NCBI RefSeq assembly: GCF_023721835.1
Contig: NZ_JAMKFE010000014.1
Coordinates: 1 to 64,000 of the forward strand
DNA: 64,000 nt
Direction of reading: 5' to 3'
Source of the DNA: Caldimonas mangrovi
Lineage (GTDB): Bacteria; Pseudomonadota; Gammaproteobacteria; Burkholderiales; Burkholderiaceae_C
Positions 55,284-63,917 of the stretch are shown piece after piece. Both the position numbers and the translations under genes were made by a program. Under the pieces are notes generated by a model. The model ran no database searches and was not told the DNA's origin. It saw nothing but the letters and a program-made list of their open reading frames with translations. Within the stretch, counting starts at the first letter, position 1. The number at the start of each line of letters is the position of its first letter.

Positions 55284-57049
55284 GACGTCCTCCGGCGCGC
55301 CAGCGACACGGTGAAGATGCCCCACTCGTCGATGCGCTGCTCGGTCTTCTCGAAACCCGCCTCGTCCACCAGCTGGTCCATCTCGGCCTGCACGCGCCGG
55401 CGCATCACCCACGCCTGGCCGGCACGGTGGCTGGTCAGCGCCCGCGCGATCAGCTCGAGCTGCGGGTGCCAAGGCTGGCCGGTGTAGACCAGCCAACCGC
55501 CTTCGGGGACGGCGTCGGCGATGCCTCGCAGCGAGCGCAGTACCTGCTCGTTGTCGTCGAACAGCTCGTACAGGCCGGAAACGATCGCCAGTGTCGGCCG
55601 CGGCAGCACCTGCGCCAGGCTGGCGCGGTCGAACGCGTCGCCCTGCTCGAAGCGGGCGATGTCGGCCAGGCCTTTGGTGCGGATCAGGGCCGAGCCTTCC
55701 TGCACGTTGAGTTCGCTGTAGTCACGCAGCAGGATGGCGTCGGGCCGCGTGGCCAGGTCGGCCTGCAGCGCGTCGAGCACATAGCGGCCGTGGCCGGCGG
55801 CGACGTCGAGCACATGCACGGGCCGGCCGTCGGCGCGCAAGCGCTGCATCGCGATGCGCTGCAGTTCCTCGACATGCAGCTTGCGCTGGCGGATGCCGCG
55901 CCAGCCGATCGAATCGAGATAGGCGCGATCGATCGCGCGCCCGACCAGCGACGCACCCTGCGCCTGGTTGCGGTAGACGTAGTCGAGCGTGGAGCCCGAG
56001 TCGAAGCCGGTGTCGTGGCCCAGGCGGATGCCGCGCGACAGCCGGCCTCCCAGTTTCAGCGACAGCCGCGTCGCGGCCCAGTACAGGCCGCGCGGCGACC
56101 ACCGCGGCAGCGGCCGGTGCAAGGCCTGTGCTTCGTCGTGGGTCGGGCCGCGCCGATGCGCGTCGAGCAGCTCGGGCACGGGTGCCGGCGCGGCATACCG
56201 TTCGAGGATGAAGCGGCGCGCCAACGCCAGCGCCGGGCCGCGCCCGGCCTCGCCCAGCGTGTCGTGGAAGAAGCCGGGCAGCACGTGCTTTTCCTTCACG
56301 CTCGACGACAGGCGCTCGAAGTAGCGGTGCTGCGGCGCATGGTGCACGACCCAGTCGCTGCCCGAGATGAACAGCTGCGTCGGCACATGGATCGCCGCGG
56401 CGTCGTCCACCACCCGCTCGGCCGCCTCGTACAACCCCAGCAGCACCTTGACCGAGATCGGCCGCGTGATGTGCGGGTCCTGCCCGTAGGAGGCGATGCG
56501 CTGCACGTCGTGGGTCAGGAACTTCGCCTTGACATAGCTGTTGACGACGAAGTCGCCGAACAGCTTGTGCATCAGCTTCAGCCCGGCCCGGGCAAACGGC
56601 ACGTAGAGCTTGACCTTGAAGGCCGGCGACGCGAGCACCATGCCGCGGATGCGGGGCGCGTAGTCGTGCGCCCAGGTCGCCGCCAGCACCGCGCCGACCG
56701 ATTGCGCCACCACGACGACGGACGCCGGCTCGAAGCCGTGCACCGATTCGAGGTGCTGCACGAAAGTGTGCAGGTCGCGCACCGAGGTGGCGAAGCCGGG
56801 GCTGTGCCCCCGTTCGCCGGGCGAGCGGCCGTGCCCGCGCGCGTCCCACGCGAAGAAGGCGTGGCCGGGCAGATCGAGTTCGTCGACCAGGTGCGACATG
56901 CGGCCCGAATGTTCGTGGCCGCGGTGCAGCAGGATCACCGCGCCGGTGGCCGGCGCCTGCAGCGCAGGCCAGTAGCGGTAGAAGAGTTCGTGGGCGTCGT
57001 GCGTGCGAAAACGGTGTTCGCTTTGCTGGCGCTGTGTCGGGTATTCCAT
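55280..57049 (-). CDS. Alpha/beta hydrolase fused to SAM methyltransferase (YnbC-like)
   Basis: A 589-residue fusion. Residues 1-290: monoacylglycerol-lipase-like hydrolase with nucleophile elbow VVAQSVGAV (S near 117) and DARGHGRSPGERG. Residues about 350-589: class I methyltransferase with LDVAAGHGRYVLDAL. E. coli YnbC has the same two-domain layout at nearly the same length (585). Substrates unknown; a lipid head group is the natural guess from the operon. Overlaps the next gene by four bases. Confidence 0.9.
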   Translation of the reverse strand: MEYPTQRQQSEHRFRTHDAHELFYRYWPALQAPATGAVILLHRGHEHSGRMSHLVDELDLPGHAFFAWDARGHGRSPGERGHSPGFATSVRDLHTFVQHLESVHGFEPASVVVVAQSVGAVLAATWAHDYAPRIRGMVLASPAFKVKLYVPFARAGLKLMHKLFGDFVVNSYVKAKFLTHDVQRIASYGQDPHITRPISVKVLLGLYEAAERVVDDAAAIHVPTQLFISGSDWVVHHAPQHRYFERLSSSVKEKHVLPGFFHDTLGEAGRGPALALARRFILERYAAPAPVPELLDAHRRGPTHDEAQALHRPLPRWSPRGLYWAATRLSLKLGGRLSRGIRLGHDTGFDSGSTLDYVYRNQAQGASLVGRAIDRAYLDSIGWRGIRQRKLHVEELQRIAMQRLRADGRPVHVLDVAAGHGRYVLDALQADLATRPDAILLRDYSELNVQEGSALIRTKGLADIARFEQGDAFDRASLAQVLPRPTLAIVSGLYELFDDNEQVLRSLRGIADAVPEGGWLVYTGQPWHPQLELIARALTSHRAGQAWVMRRRVQAEMDQLVDEAGFEKTEQRIDEWGIFTVSLARRRTS

Positions 57050-57110
57050 GCCTTCCCTCTCTTGCCGGTGCGTGCCCGGTGGGGCCGCAATGTCTTTTGC
57101 AGTGGTTGGA

Positions 57111-57725
57111 TCAGCGTGCGGCCGCTTCGCGCAGGCCGTGGCGGACGCGGTTGGCGGCGGTGGCCAGGCCGAGCACGGCCAGCAGCGGCATCAGGGCGGC
57201 GGTCCAGGCCGGCAAGGCACCACCGAGGCCGACCCAGGCGCCGAGTGCGCCGAACGCCAGGGCCCGGTCGCTCTTGCCCAGAGGGCCGTCGTAGCGCCGC
57301 GACGCGCCGACCAGCGGCCCCAGCACGCCGGCGTATTCGGCGAGCAGTGCGGCCAGCACGACGGCGCCGACCCCCCAGGGCCCGAACGGGGCGATCACTG
57401 CAAAGGGCAGGTACAGCGCCGCGTCGGACACCGCGTCGCACAGCTCGTTGAGGTAGGCGCCGAGCGCCGTCTGCTGGCCGTGTTCGCGGGCCAGCATGCC
57501 GTCGATCGCGTTGAACGCCATGCGCAGCAGCATCCACAGCGGCACCAGCAGAAAGCCGCTGGCTCCGCCGCCCGGCGGCTGCAAGGCGAGCCATGCGCCC
57601 AGTGCGATGGAGAGGGCCGCAGCAGCCAACGTGACGTGATTGGCCCGTACCCCGTGGCGGGCCAGCCGGCCGACCCACGGGCGCAGCCGCTGCTGGAACG
57701 CCGGCTTGAGCTGGTAGAGCGTCAT
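57111..57725 (-). CDS. CDP-alcohol phosphatidyltransferase (YnbA-like)
   Basis: A 204-residue membrane enzyme. The CDP-alcohol motif DG-x2-AR-x8-G-x3-D-x3-D appears as NAIDGMLAREHGQQTALG followed by AYLNELCD. The first and third aspartates are replaced by asparagine; the same substitutions seem to be typical of the YnbA subgroup as I remember it, so this is probably a family trait rather than decay. It would exchange CMP for an alcohol on a CDP-lipid. First gene of the operon ynbA-C-D-small-B and the MFS-acyltransferase. Confidence 0.88.
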   Translation of the reverse strand: MTLYQLKPAFQQRLRPWVGRLARHGVRANHVTLAAAALSIALGAWLALQPPGGGASGFLLVPLWMLLRMAFNAIDGMLAREHGQQTALGAYLNELCDAVSDAALYLPFAVIAPFGPWGVGAVVLAALLAEYAGVLGPLVGASRRYDGPLGKSDRALAFGALGAWVGLGGALPAWTAALMPLLAVLGLATAANRVRHGLREAAAR

Positions 57726-57786
57726 GTGCCCTCCCGCCTGACGCATACCGGCGCCGGAATCGCGACCCCGGGTAACTGTGCTGCCC

Positions 57787-59100
57787 TCATGACCCTGCCC
57801 CGTCTTGTCTGGCCCACGCTGAGCGCGGTGCCTGTTCTGTGTGTGGGCGACTGTACACGGCTCCCTCCCGCGGCTGCAGGTGCCGGCGCGACTCGAACAC
57901 CCCCGCATTCAGGCGGGCATTGCCGGTGCGCAGCTGGCGTTTCAGCACGAAGTCGAACAGCAGCGGGTTGTGCTCGCGGATCGCGTCGAGTACCGGGACG
58001 GCATCGGCTTTCAGCAGGCCGGCAGCGGCCAGCCGCTCGGCCGAGTACAGCGGCATCACGCCAGGCAGCGGGTAGTCCGAGCCATGCAGCAGGCGCGGGT
58101 GCCAGTCGTCGCGCGTCAGCACCGTGCGCCACACCGCGGGCGGGCGGTTGACCTGGAACACCGCCGACACGTCGGCCAGCAGCCGGTCGCGCCAGGCCGG
58201 CTCGTCCATCAGCCGCGCCCACAACTCGAACGCCGCGCGCCGGGGCCGTGAGCGCCGGTCGAGGTCGCGCGCATGGCCGAGCGACGCGGCATGCGCGACG
58301 ATCACCCGCACACCGGCTTCCAGCGGAGCCCGCACCAGCAACGGGTTGCCGAAATCGTCGCGGCCGGCGCCGGGCACCGCCTTCTCCTCGCCGCAGTGCA
58401 CGATCAGCGGCACCTCGTGTCGCGCCAGCAGCTCGTAGACCGGCCGGCAGCGCGGATGGCGCAGATCGATGTTCATCGCGCTCGGCAGCCACTTGACGGC
58501 GACCGCGCCGCCCGCGATCGCCGCCTGCAGGCACGCCACCGCATCGGCACGGTACGGATGCACCGAGGCGACCCAGCGCAGGCGCTCGGGTGCGCCCGCG
58601 CTGATGCGTGCGGCGTAGTCGTTCGGCACGTGGAAGGTGGTCCAGTCCTGATGCTCGCGACCGGCCTCGTCGCAGGCATGGTCGAACGCGAACAGGCACC
58701 ACTGCACGCCGGCAGGGAAGTCCTGCATCAATGTCGCCAGGCGCTCGACATAGGCGCGGTCGACCGAGGCGGCCGCGCCGGGCACGCAGGCCGCATTCAG
58801 GATCGCGTGGCGGCGCAGCACCTCGCCCGGGTGCCACCACTGGTGCATCTGCGCGTGCACGCGGCAGCCGGAGCCGCTGTCGCCGGTGCCGAGCAGGTGG
58901 GCATGCGCGTCCCACACCTGCGCCGGGTCGATGCCGTCCCAGGCCGACAACACCAGGTCGTGCTGCGCCAGTTCCCGCGGCAGCGGTCCCCGACACGGAT
59001 TGCGCCAGCCGCCGCGCGGTGCGGCGGTGCCGACCGCCAGCGCAGTGAAGAGGCCGGTCGCGAGCGCGGCCGAGCAGCACAACAGGTGGCGGCGGTTCAT
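57787..59100 (-). CDS. Exported metal-dependent amidohydrolase
   Basis: A 437-residue TIM-barrel hydrolase of the amidohydrolase-2 kind, with a signal-like N terminus (residues 1-27). Metal ligands are visible in WDAHAHLLG, VKWLPSAMN, VPLIVHCGEE, VIVAHAASLG and HGSDYPLPG. Substrate unknown. Its start overlaps the stop of the DUF2145 gene by four bases (ATGA). Upstream partner genes (59097-60818) probably form one transcript with it. Confidence 0.82.
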   Translation of the reverse strand: MNRRHLLCCSAALATGLFTALAVGTAAPRGGWRNPCRGPLPRELAQHDLVLSAWDGIDPAQVWDAHAHLLGTGDSGSGCRVHAQMHQWWHPGEVLRRHAILNAACVPGAAASVDRAYVERLATLMQDFPAGVQWCLFAFDHACDEAGREHQDWTTFHVPNDYAARISAGAPERLRWVASVHPYRADAVACLQAAIAGGAVAVKWLPSAMNIDLRHPRCRPVYELLARHEVPLIVHCGEEKAVPGAGRDDFGNPLLVRAPLEAGVRVIVAHAASLGHARDLDRRSRPRRAAFELWARLMDEPAWRDRLLADVSAVFQVNRPPAVWRTVLTRDDWHPRLLHGSDYPLPGVMPLYSAERLAAAGLLKADAVPVLDAIREHNPLLFDFVLKRQLRTGNARLNAGVFESRRHLQPREGAVYSRPHTEQAPRSAWARQDGAGS

Positions 59101-59888
59101 CGCACCACCTCTTCGTGCCGGCCGAGGCCGCTGCGCTCCAGCCAGCGGAACACCGAATCGACCGTCACGGTCTCGATACGGTCGGCATAGCGCTTGTCGT
59201 TGGGGTGATCGTCGAAGGCGATGTTGGCGGCCGTCATGCGCCCGCCCAGCCGCGTCAGCGCGCCGATGCGCAGCGTGGTCGGCCGGTAGTCCTGCAGCTT
59301 CAACCAGGCCTGCGCCTGCTCGCGGTTGCGCACGGCCGGCTCCAGCGCCGAGGCGAGCGTCTCGATGGCCCACTGGTTGGACTGCTGATAGCGCACCGAC
59401 CAGGGGTAGGCCACCATGTTGTAGGCCGGCGTGTGGAGCGTCGTGGCGCGGCGGTTGTCGCGCAGCGCCGCCAGCAGCGGCTGCTGCACCCGGGGCGTGA
59501 GCGGCACGATGCCCGCCTCGAAGACGTGCAGGTCGTCGAGGAAAAACTCGGCGAAGCCCTGTCGGTACACCGCCGCACGTGCCGTGCCGCAATGGTTGAG
59601 CTTGTGCACCACGCGCCAGACCGGCCGGCCGGCCTGCTCGTCGCGGTAGGCCAGGCCCAGGTGCGAGTACCGCAGGCCGTAGCGGCTCAGGTCCTGCCCG
59701 TTGCGGGCGATCACCGCGACCTGGGCGCCGGAGGCCTCGAGCCGGCGAGCCGTGTGCTCGGCCAGCGCCAGGCCCTGCTGCAGCGTCTGCAGGGACAGGG
59801 GCCTGGACTGGCAGGAGCGGCCGGCCTGCGCGGGACCCGCAACAAGCGCTGCTGCCAGGGCCAGCGCGGTGAAGACATGGGAGGTCAT
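59097..59888 (-). CDS. DUF2145 family exported protein
   Basis: A 263-residue protein with a signal peptide (MTSHVFTALALAAALVAGPA, then QAG). Family resemblance rests on RYSHLGLAYRDEQAGRPVWRVVHKLNHCGTA and NQWAIETLASAL. The fold may be related to papain-like NlpC/P60 (C in NHCG, H in YSHLG), which is inference. Function unknown. Translationally coupled to the amidohydrolase. Confidence 0.82.
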   Translation of the reverse strand: MTSHVFTALALAAALVAGPAQAGRSCQSRPLSLQTLQQGLALAEHTARRLEASGAQVAVIARNGQDLSRYGLRYSHLGLAYRDEQAGRPVWRVVHKLNHCGTARAAVYRQGFAEFFLDDLHVFEAGIVPLTPRVQQPLLAALRDNRRATTLHTPAYNMVAYPWSVRYQQSNQWAIETLASALEPAVRNREQAQAWLKLQDYRPTTLRIGALTRLGGRMTAANIAFDDHPNDKRYADRIETVTVDSVFRWLERSGLGRHEEVVR

Positions 59889-59901
59889 CGAATGCCTTCG
59901 C

Positions 59902-60336
59902 TCAGTGCGTCAGCCGCTCGTTGTGGAGCAGCGACGCGCCGATCTGGTTGGGAATGAAGGCGATCGCCTCGCCGGCGGCCGACAGCACCCAGCCGGCTGC
60001 CAGCGCCGTGACGGTGACGGCCGTGCCGACCGCCAGCGAGGCCGCACCGGCCGCGTTGGCACTGAGCCGCACGGTGGCGTGGGCGCCGTCGGAGGCCCGC
60101 TCCAGCACCCACACGGTGCCTTCGGCCGAAACGTCGACGGCAGCCACCGTCAGCATCACCCCACCGGACAGCAGCATCGCGGGTGCGGCAAGCGACACCG
60201 CCACCGGCAGCGCCGACAGCGCGCTGGCCTCAGAGGCGGTCGAATGGGCCTGCGCCGGGCGCGCCAGGCCGATGCAGGAGATGGCGAGGATCTGGGCCGC
60301 CAGCGCGGCGGACAGGACGAACGTGCGTTTGCTCAT
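59902..60336 (-). CDS. Hypothetical exported protein next to DUF2145
   Basis: A 144-residue protein with a signal peptide (residues 1-30, ending AQAHS). Two further hydrophobic stretches (about 40-65 and 100-120) could be membrane-associated. Rich in A, S, V and T. Family not recognised. It lies 13 bases upstream of the DUF2145 gene and probably shares its transcript. Confidence 0.7.
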   Translation of the reverse strand: MSKRTFVLSAALAAQILAISCIGLARPAQAHSTASEASALSALPVAVSLAAPAMLLSGGVMLTVAAVDVSAEGTVWVLERASDGAHATVRLSANAAGAASLAVGTAVTVTALAAGWVLSAAGEAIAFIPNQIGASLLHNERLTH

Positions 60337-60362
60337 GGCAGGCTCCTTCAGCGGACGCGGGT

Positions 60363-60818
60363 TCACTGCGGCTCGGACGGCGCAGCGCGGCGCTGCAGGC
60401 GCGCTTCGGCGAGGTCGGCTTCGTGCGCGTCGCGCAGCGTCTTGGCCAGCGTGAAGACGTTGGAGATCAGGAACAGCCAGCACACGCCCAGGTAGGCCTT
60501 GTAGGTCGGGTTGATCTCCATGCGCCACAGTCCCCAGCCCGTCAGCGACATCGCGAGCGCGAAGCCGCCCCAGACCACCAGCTTCCACATCGGCGTGTCG
60601 GCCGGCCGGGCTTCGTTGTCGCGCACGAACTTCGCCAGCGCGAATGCGGTCGAGAGACAGAACACGTAGCCCATCACCATGAATGCGCGGTGGATGTCCT
60701 CGCCCGGCAGGTAGGCCAGCCCGGTGGCGCACAGCGTGGCGGCGGCGCCGAAGGCAATCCAGACCTGGGCCTTCCAGGCCTTGGTGTCGCGACGGATGAC
60801 GGGGGTCGTGTGATGCAT
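60363..60818 (-). CDS. YiaA/YiaB-family inner-membrane protein
   Basis: A 151-residue protein with four hydrophobic segments in two pairs, the YiaAB repeat (KAWKAQVWIAFGAAATLCATGLAYLP and MWKLVVWGGFALAMSLTGWGLW). Role unknown. ATG 60818 is preferred. First gene of the minus-strand cluster ending in the amidohydrolase. Confidence 0.85.
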   Translation of the reverse strand: MHHTTPVIRRDTKAWKAQVWIAFGAAATLCATGLAYLPGEDIHRAFMVMGYVFCLSTAFALAKFVRDNEARPADTPMWKLVVWGGFALAMSLTGWGLWRMEINPTYKAYLGVCWLFLISNVFTLAKTLRDAHEADLAEARLQRRAAPSEPQ

Positions 60819-60888
60819 GGAGCCCTCGGGGCTGTTGAACATGGGGCGGATGTTCGGGCCGAGGGCGATCAAGATCAATCAAACGACA

Positions 60889-62844
60889 CTATGTAGCACC
60901 GCCTTGGCCATTCGGTATCGAATAACGATGCTCAATTACTGATGGGTGTGGCACAGGGTCATCGACCTCCATGACCTCGTACCGGTTGCGACCGGCCCGC
61001 TTGGCCCGGTACAGGCAGTCGTCGGCCAGGCGGCACAGCAGCGCCGGCGACGCCGCCGCCCGGCGGTCCATCACCACGCCGACGCTGGCACCGATCGAGA
61101 CGATGATCCCGTCCAGTTCGAACGGAACCGCCGCCATCTTCAGTATGGAAGCCGCAAGGCGCTCCGTCACCGCCGGGTCGGCAACGCTGCCGAGGATCAC
61201 CGCGAACTCGTCGCCTCCGATCCGCGCCACGGCATCGGAGGCGCGCACGAGCCGCGACAACCTCTGGCTGAATGCACACAGCAAGCCGTCGCCCACGGCA
61301 TGGCCATAGGTGTCGTTCACGGGCTTGAACCGGTCGAGATCGATCAGCAGCAGCGCCGCCGCGGCACCGCTGCGCGCCGACTCCTCGATGGCCGCCGACA
61401 GCCTCACGTCGAAACCTTTGCGGTTGAGCAGCTGGGTGAGGTGATCGAGTTGCGAAACCTGCGCCAGCTCGTCCAGCCGGCGCCGGTGCTCGGTCACGTC
61501 CTGCGTCATCACATGCACGCCGGTCACGCGCTCGTGCCGGGCGTCCCACTCGGGGCGGTAAGTCGCCTCGAAACACCGGTACATGCGCATGTGGCGGTAC
61601 TCGCGTTCGAAGACGACCACCTCTCCGTTCATCGCGCGCCGCAGATGCGGCAGCACGGACAGGTACTCCTCCGGCGGCAGCACCTCGGCAAGCGGCTTTC
61701 CGGCGAGGGCGTCGCTGGTCGTGCTGTACATGTTGGCATACAGGGCGTTGGCGAAGACGAAGCGCTCCGCGCTATCGACGAAGCCGACCATCACGGGCAG
61801 GTTGTCGACCACCGCCCGCAGGCGCAGCTCGCTTTGGTGGATGTCGTCGCGAGAGCGCCGCAGTTCGTCGGCACGCAGGCGCTTGAGGCGCAGATACATG
61901 ATGGAAGCGAGCAGAAACCCGACGGCCACCGCGCCGGCGATACCGGCCATCCAGGCGACGCCCCGGCCACGACTCGGGTCCACGAAGGAAATGGCCTGCC
62001 AGCCGAGCGCATCGACCGGCTGGCGGACGAGCTGCATCCTTCTCGACACGCCATCGAGGCGAACCGTCTGCGTTTCGTCGCCGGCTTGCCGGCCTTCGCT
62101 CAACGGCGCGAGAGCGTGGCCGCCATATCGCTTGGTCGCCGCAAGGGCCTGCCGCGCGGCTGCCGGCAGCGATTCGAGGGGACGGTACATCAGCGCCGGC
62201 TCCGACGACAGGAAGATCACACCGAACTCGTCGGCCACCGCGATCGACTCGAGGCCGCCGCGTCGGGACACGAACAGCGTGCGCAAATCGACTTTCACGA
62301 CCACCACGCCGAGGGTCTGGCCGGCGTCGGTGACTCGGCTGGCGAGGAAATAGCCGGGTTCGCCCGTGGTGCTGCCCACGGCGTAAAAGCGGCCGAAGCC
62401 ACGCTGGAGTGCGCCGGTGAAGTAGGGTCTGAAAGCGTAGTTCTGCCCGACGAAGGACGAAGGCTGGTGCCAGTTGCTCGACGCCAGGGTGTGACCCGTC
62501 GGGTCGATGACGTAGGTCGCCATGATTTCACCCCGCGCCGCGACCTCCTGGAGGAACAGGTTCGCTGCCGTCCGCGACGCCTGCTCGCCGGGCTCGCGCA
62601 GCACCGCGACCACCCGAGGATCAAGGGCGAGGATGCGCGGCAGCGATTCATGCCGTGCCAGCAAGGACGTCAGCGTGGAGGTGAACGACCTGAGCCCGTG
62701 CGACGCGCTCTCAGCCTGCGCCTGGGCCACGCGTTTCAGCGCGGCCTGGTAGGTGAGCGCACCGAACGCGATACACACGATCAAGGCGACGGCGCTGCTC
62801 CAACGCTGCCTGGACTCGTTTCGCTCCTTTGCCGCAGGGTCCAT
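60889..62844 (-). CDS. Membrane diguanylate cyclase (Cache-PAS-GGDEF)
   Basis: A 651-residue c-di-GMP synthase. A transmembrane helix (about 17-35) precedes a periplasmic Cache-like sensor (about 36-305; YFLASRVTDAGQTLGVVVVKVDL is typical), a second helix (about 310-330), a PAS domain (about 355-470), and the GGDEF domain. The active motif is GGDEF at 543-547; the inhibitory I-site RASD (534-537) is at the expected distance, so product feedback is likely. AAGGAGG precedes ATG 62844. Confidence 0.92.
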   Translation of the reverse strand: MDPAAKERNESRQRWSSAVALIVCIAFGALTYQAALKRVAQAQAESASHGLRSFTSTLTSLLARHESLPRILALDPRVVAVLREPGEQASRTAANLFLQEVAARGEIMATYVIDPTGHTLASSNWHQPSSFVGQNYAFRPYFTGALQRGFGRFYAVGSTTGEPGYFLASRVTDAGQTLGVVVVKVDLRTLFVSRRGGLESIAVADEFGVIFLSSEPALMYRPLESLPAAARQALAATKRYGGHALAPLSEGRQAGDETQTVRLDGVSRRMQLVRQPVDALGWQAISFVDPSRGRGVAWMAGIAGAVAVGFLLASIMYLRLKRLRADELRRSRDDIHQSELRLRAVVDNLPVMVGFVDSAERFVFANALYANMYSTTSDALAGKPLAEVLPPEEYLSVLPHLRRAMNGEVVVFEREYRHMRMYRCFEATYRPEWDARHERVTGVHVMTQDVTEHRRRLDELAQVSQLDHLTQLLNRKGFDVRLSAAIEESARSGAAAALLLIDLDRFKPVNDTYGHAVGDGLLCAFSQRLSRLVRASDAVARIGGDEFAVILGSVADPAVTERLAASILKMAAVPFELDGIIVSIGASVGVVMDRRAAASPALLCRLADDCLYRAKRAGRNRYEVMEVDDPVPHPSVIEHRYSIPNGQGGAT

Positions 62845-62985
62845 GCCCAGCCTCCTTCGTTGCTGAAGCGTACCGCCAAGCGCTCCTCGCTGGGGATTCA
62901 ATTCCCTCCTGAACAGCCGGCACCTCCTGCGAGAGCCGGGTTGCCGGCACCACGGAGGCGCTTCCCCGGCGGCGCCCGCCTCGCT

Positions 62986-63843
62986 CTACCGCGCCAGCGT
63001 GCGGGTGAACTGTTCCTCCATCGCATTCGCTGCCGTCGAGCGCGCCGAGGCCCGGCTGCGCACGACGGCCACCTCCAGCTCGGGCAGCGACGGCAGACCA
63101 TGCCGCGCGTCGAGTTGCACCAGGTGCGGCGGCACGCTGCAGCGCGTGAGCACGGCGACCGCCAGGCCGCTTTCCACCGCCGCGATCTGGCCCGCCAGGC
63201 TGGAGCTGTTGTAGACCAGCCGGTACGCCCGCCGTTGCATCGCGAGCGCGGCCAGTGCGTCCTTGCGCGCACGGCTGCCCGCCTCGTAGACGGCGACCGG
63301 CAACGGCTCGCGCCGCCAGGCTTCGTACGCGGCGGCACCCACCCACACCAGCGGCTCGCGAAACAGCAGCGTGCCGCGCCCGGGGCGGTCGCGCGAGACG
63401 AGCGCCAGGTCGATTTCGGCCCGATGCAGCCGCGGCAGCAGTGCAGTCGACTGCTCGCAGATCAGCGAGATCTCGACGCCCGGGTGCCGGGCCGCGAAGG
63501 TGCGCAGCACCGGCGCCAGGTAGGCCACCGCGTAGTCGTCTGGTACGCCGAGCGTGACGCGGCCGGTGACCGAGGGCCCGCGCAGCGCCTGTTGGGCCTC
63601 GGCGTGCGCTTCGAGGATGCGACGGGCGTGCGGCAGCAGTTGCCGGCCGGTGGCGGTGAGCGCTACATGGCGTGCGTCGCGCGTCAGCACCGGTGCGCCG
63701 ACGGCCTGCTCGAGCTTTTTCAACTGCATGCTGAGCGCCGACTGCGAGCGGTGCACCAGGGGCGCCGCGGCGGTCAGCGTCCCGGCGTCGACCACCGAGA
63801 CAAAGGCTCGCAGCCAGTCGAGCTGCAGATCGGAGGAGTCCAT
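62986..63843 (-). CDS. LysR-family transcriptional regulator
   Basis: A 285-residue regulator. The N-terminal helix-turn-helix is LDWLRAFVSVVDAGTLTAAAPLVHRSQSALSMQLKKLE; the effector-binding domain begins near VTGRVTLGVPDDYAVAYLAPVL. The DDY pattern resembles regulators of aromatic or amino-acid export genes but does not define the ligand. ATG 63843 is chosen over a TTG just upstream. Divergent from a gene starting at 63918, its likely target. Confidence 0.88.
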   Translation of the reverse strand: MDSSDLQLDWLRAFVSVVDAGTLTAAAPLVHRSQSALSMQLKKLEQAVGAPVLTRDARHVALTATGRQLLPHARRILEAHAEAQQALRGPSVTGRVTLGVPDDYAVAYLAPVLRTFAARHPGVEISLICEQSTALLPRLHRAEIDLALVSRDRPGRGTLLFREPLVWVGAAAYEAWRREPLPVAVYEAGSRARKDALAALAMQRRAYRLVYNSSSLAGQIAAVESGLAVAVLTRCSVPPHLVQLDARHGLPSLPELEVAVVRSRASARSTAANAMEEQFTRTLAR

Positions 63844-63845
63844 CA

Positions 63846-63860
63846 ATTCGATCGTCGAAT
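63846..63860. promoter_or_regulatory. LysR-box palindrome in the divergent promoter
   Basis: ATTCGATCGTCGAAT is an inverted repeat with a T-N11-A core, the general LysR binding pattern. It touches the regulator's start codon, suggesting self-repression, and lies 58 bases before the divergent gene. Confidence 0.55.
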
Positions 63861-63917
63861 GGAATTTCTTCGAAGTATGCGCTTTTCATATGCATGGACG
63901 AACGGCAAAGTGCCGGC

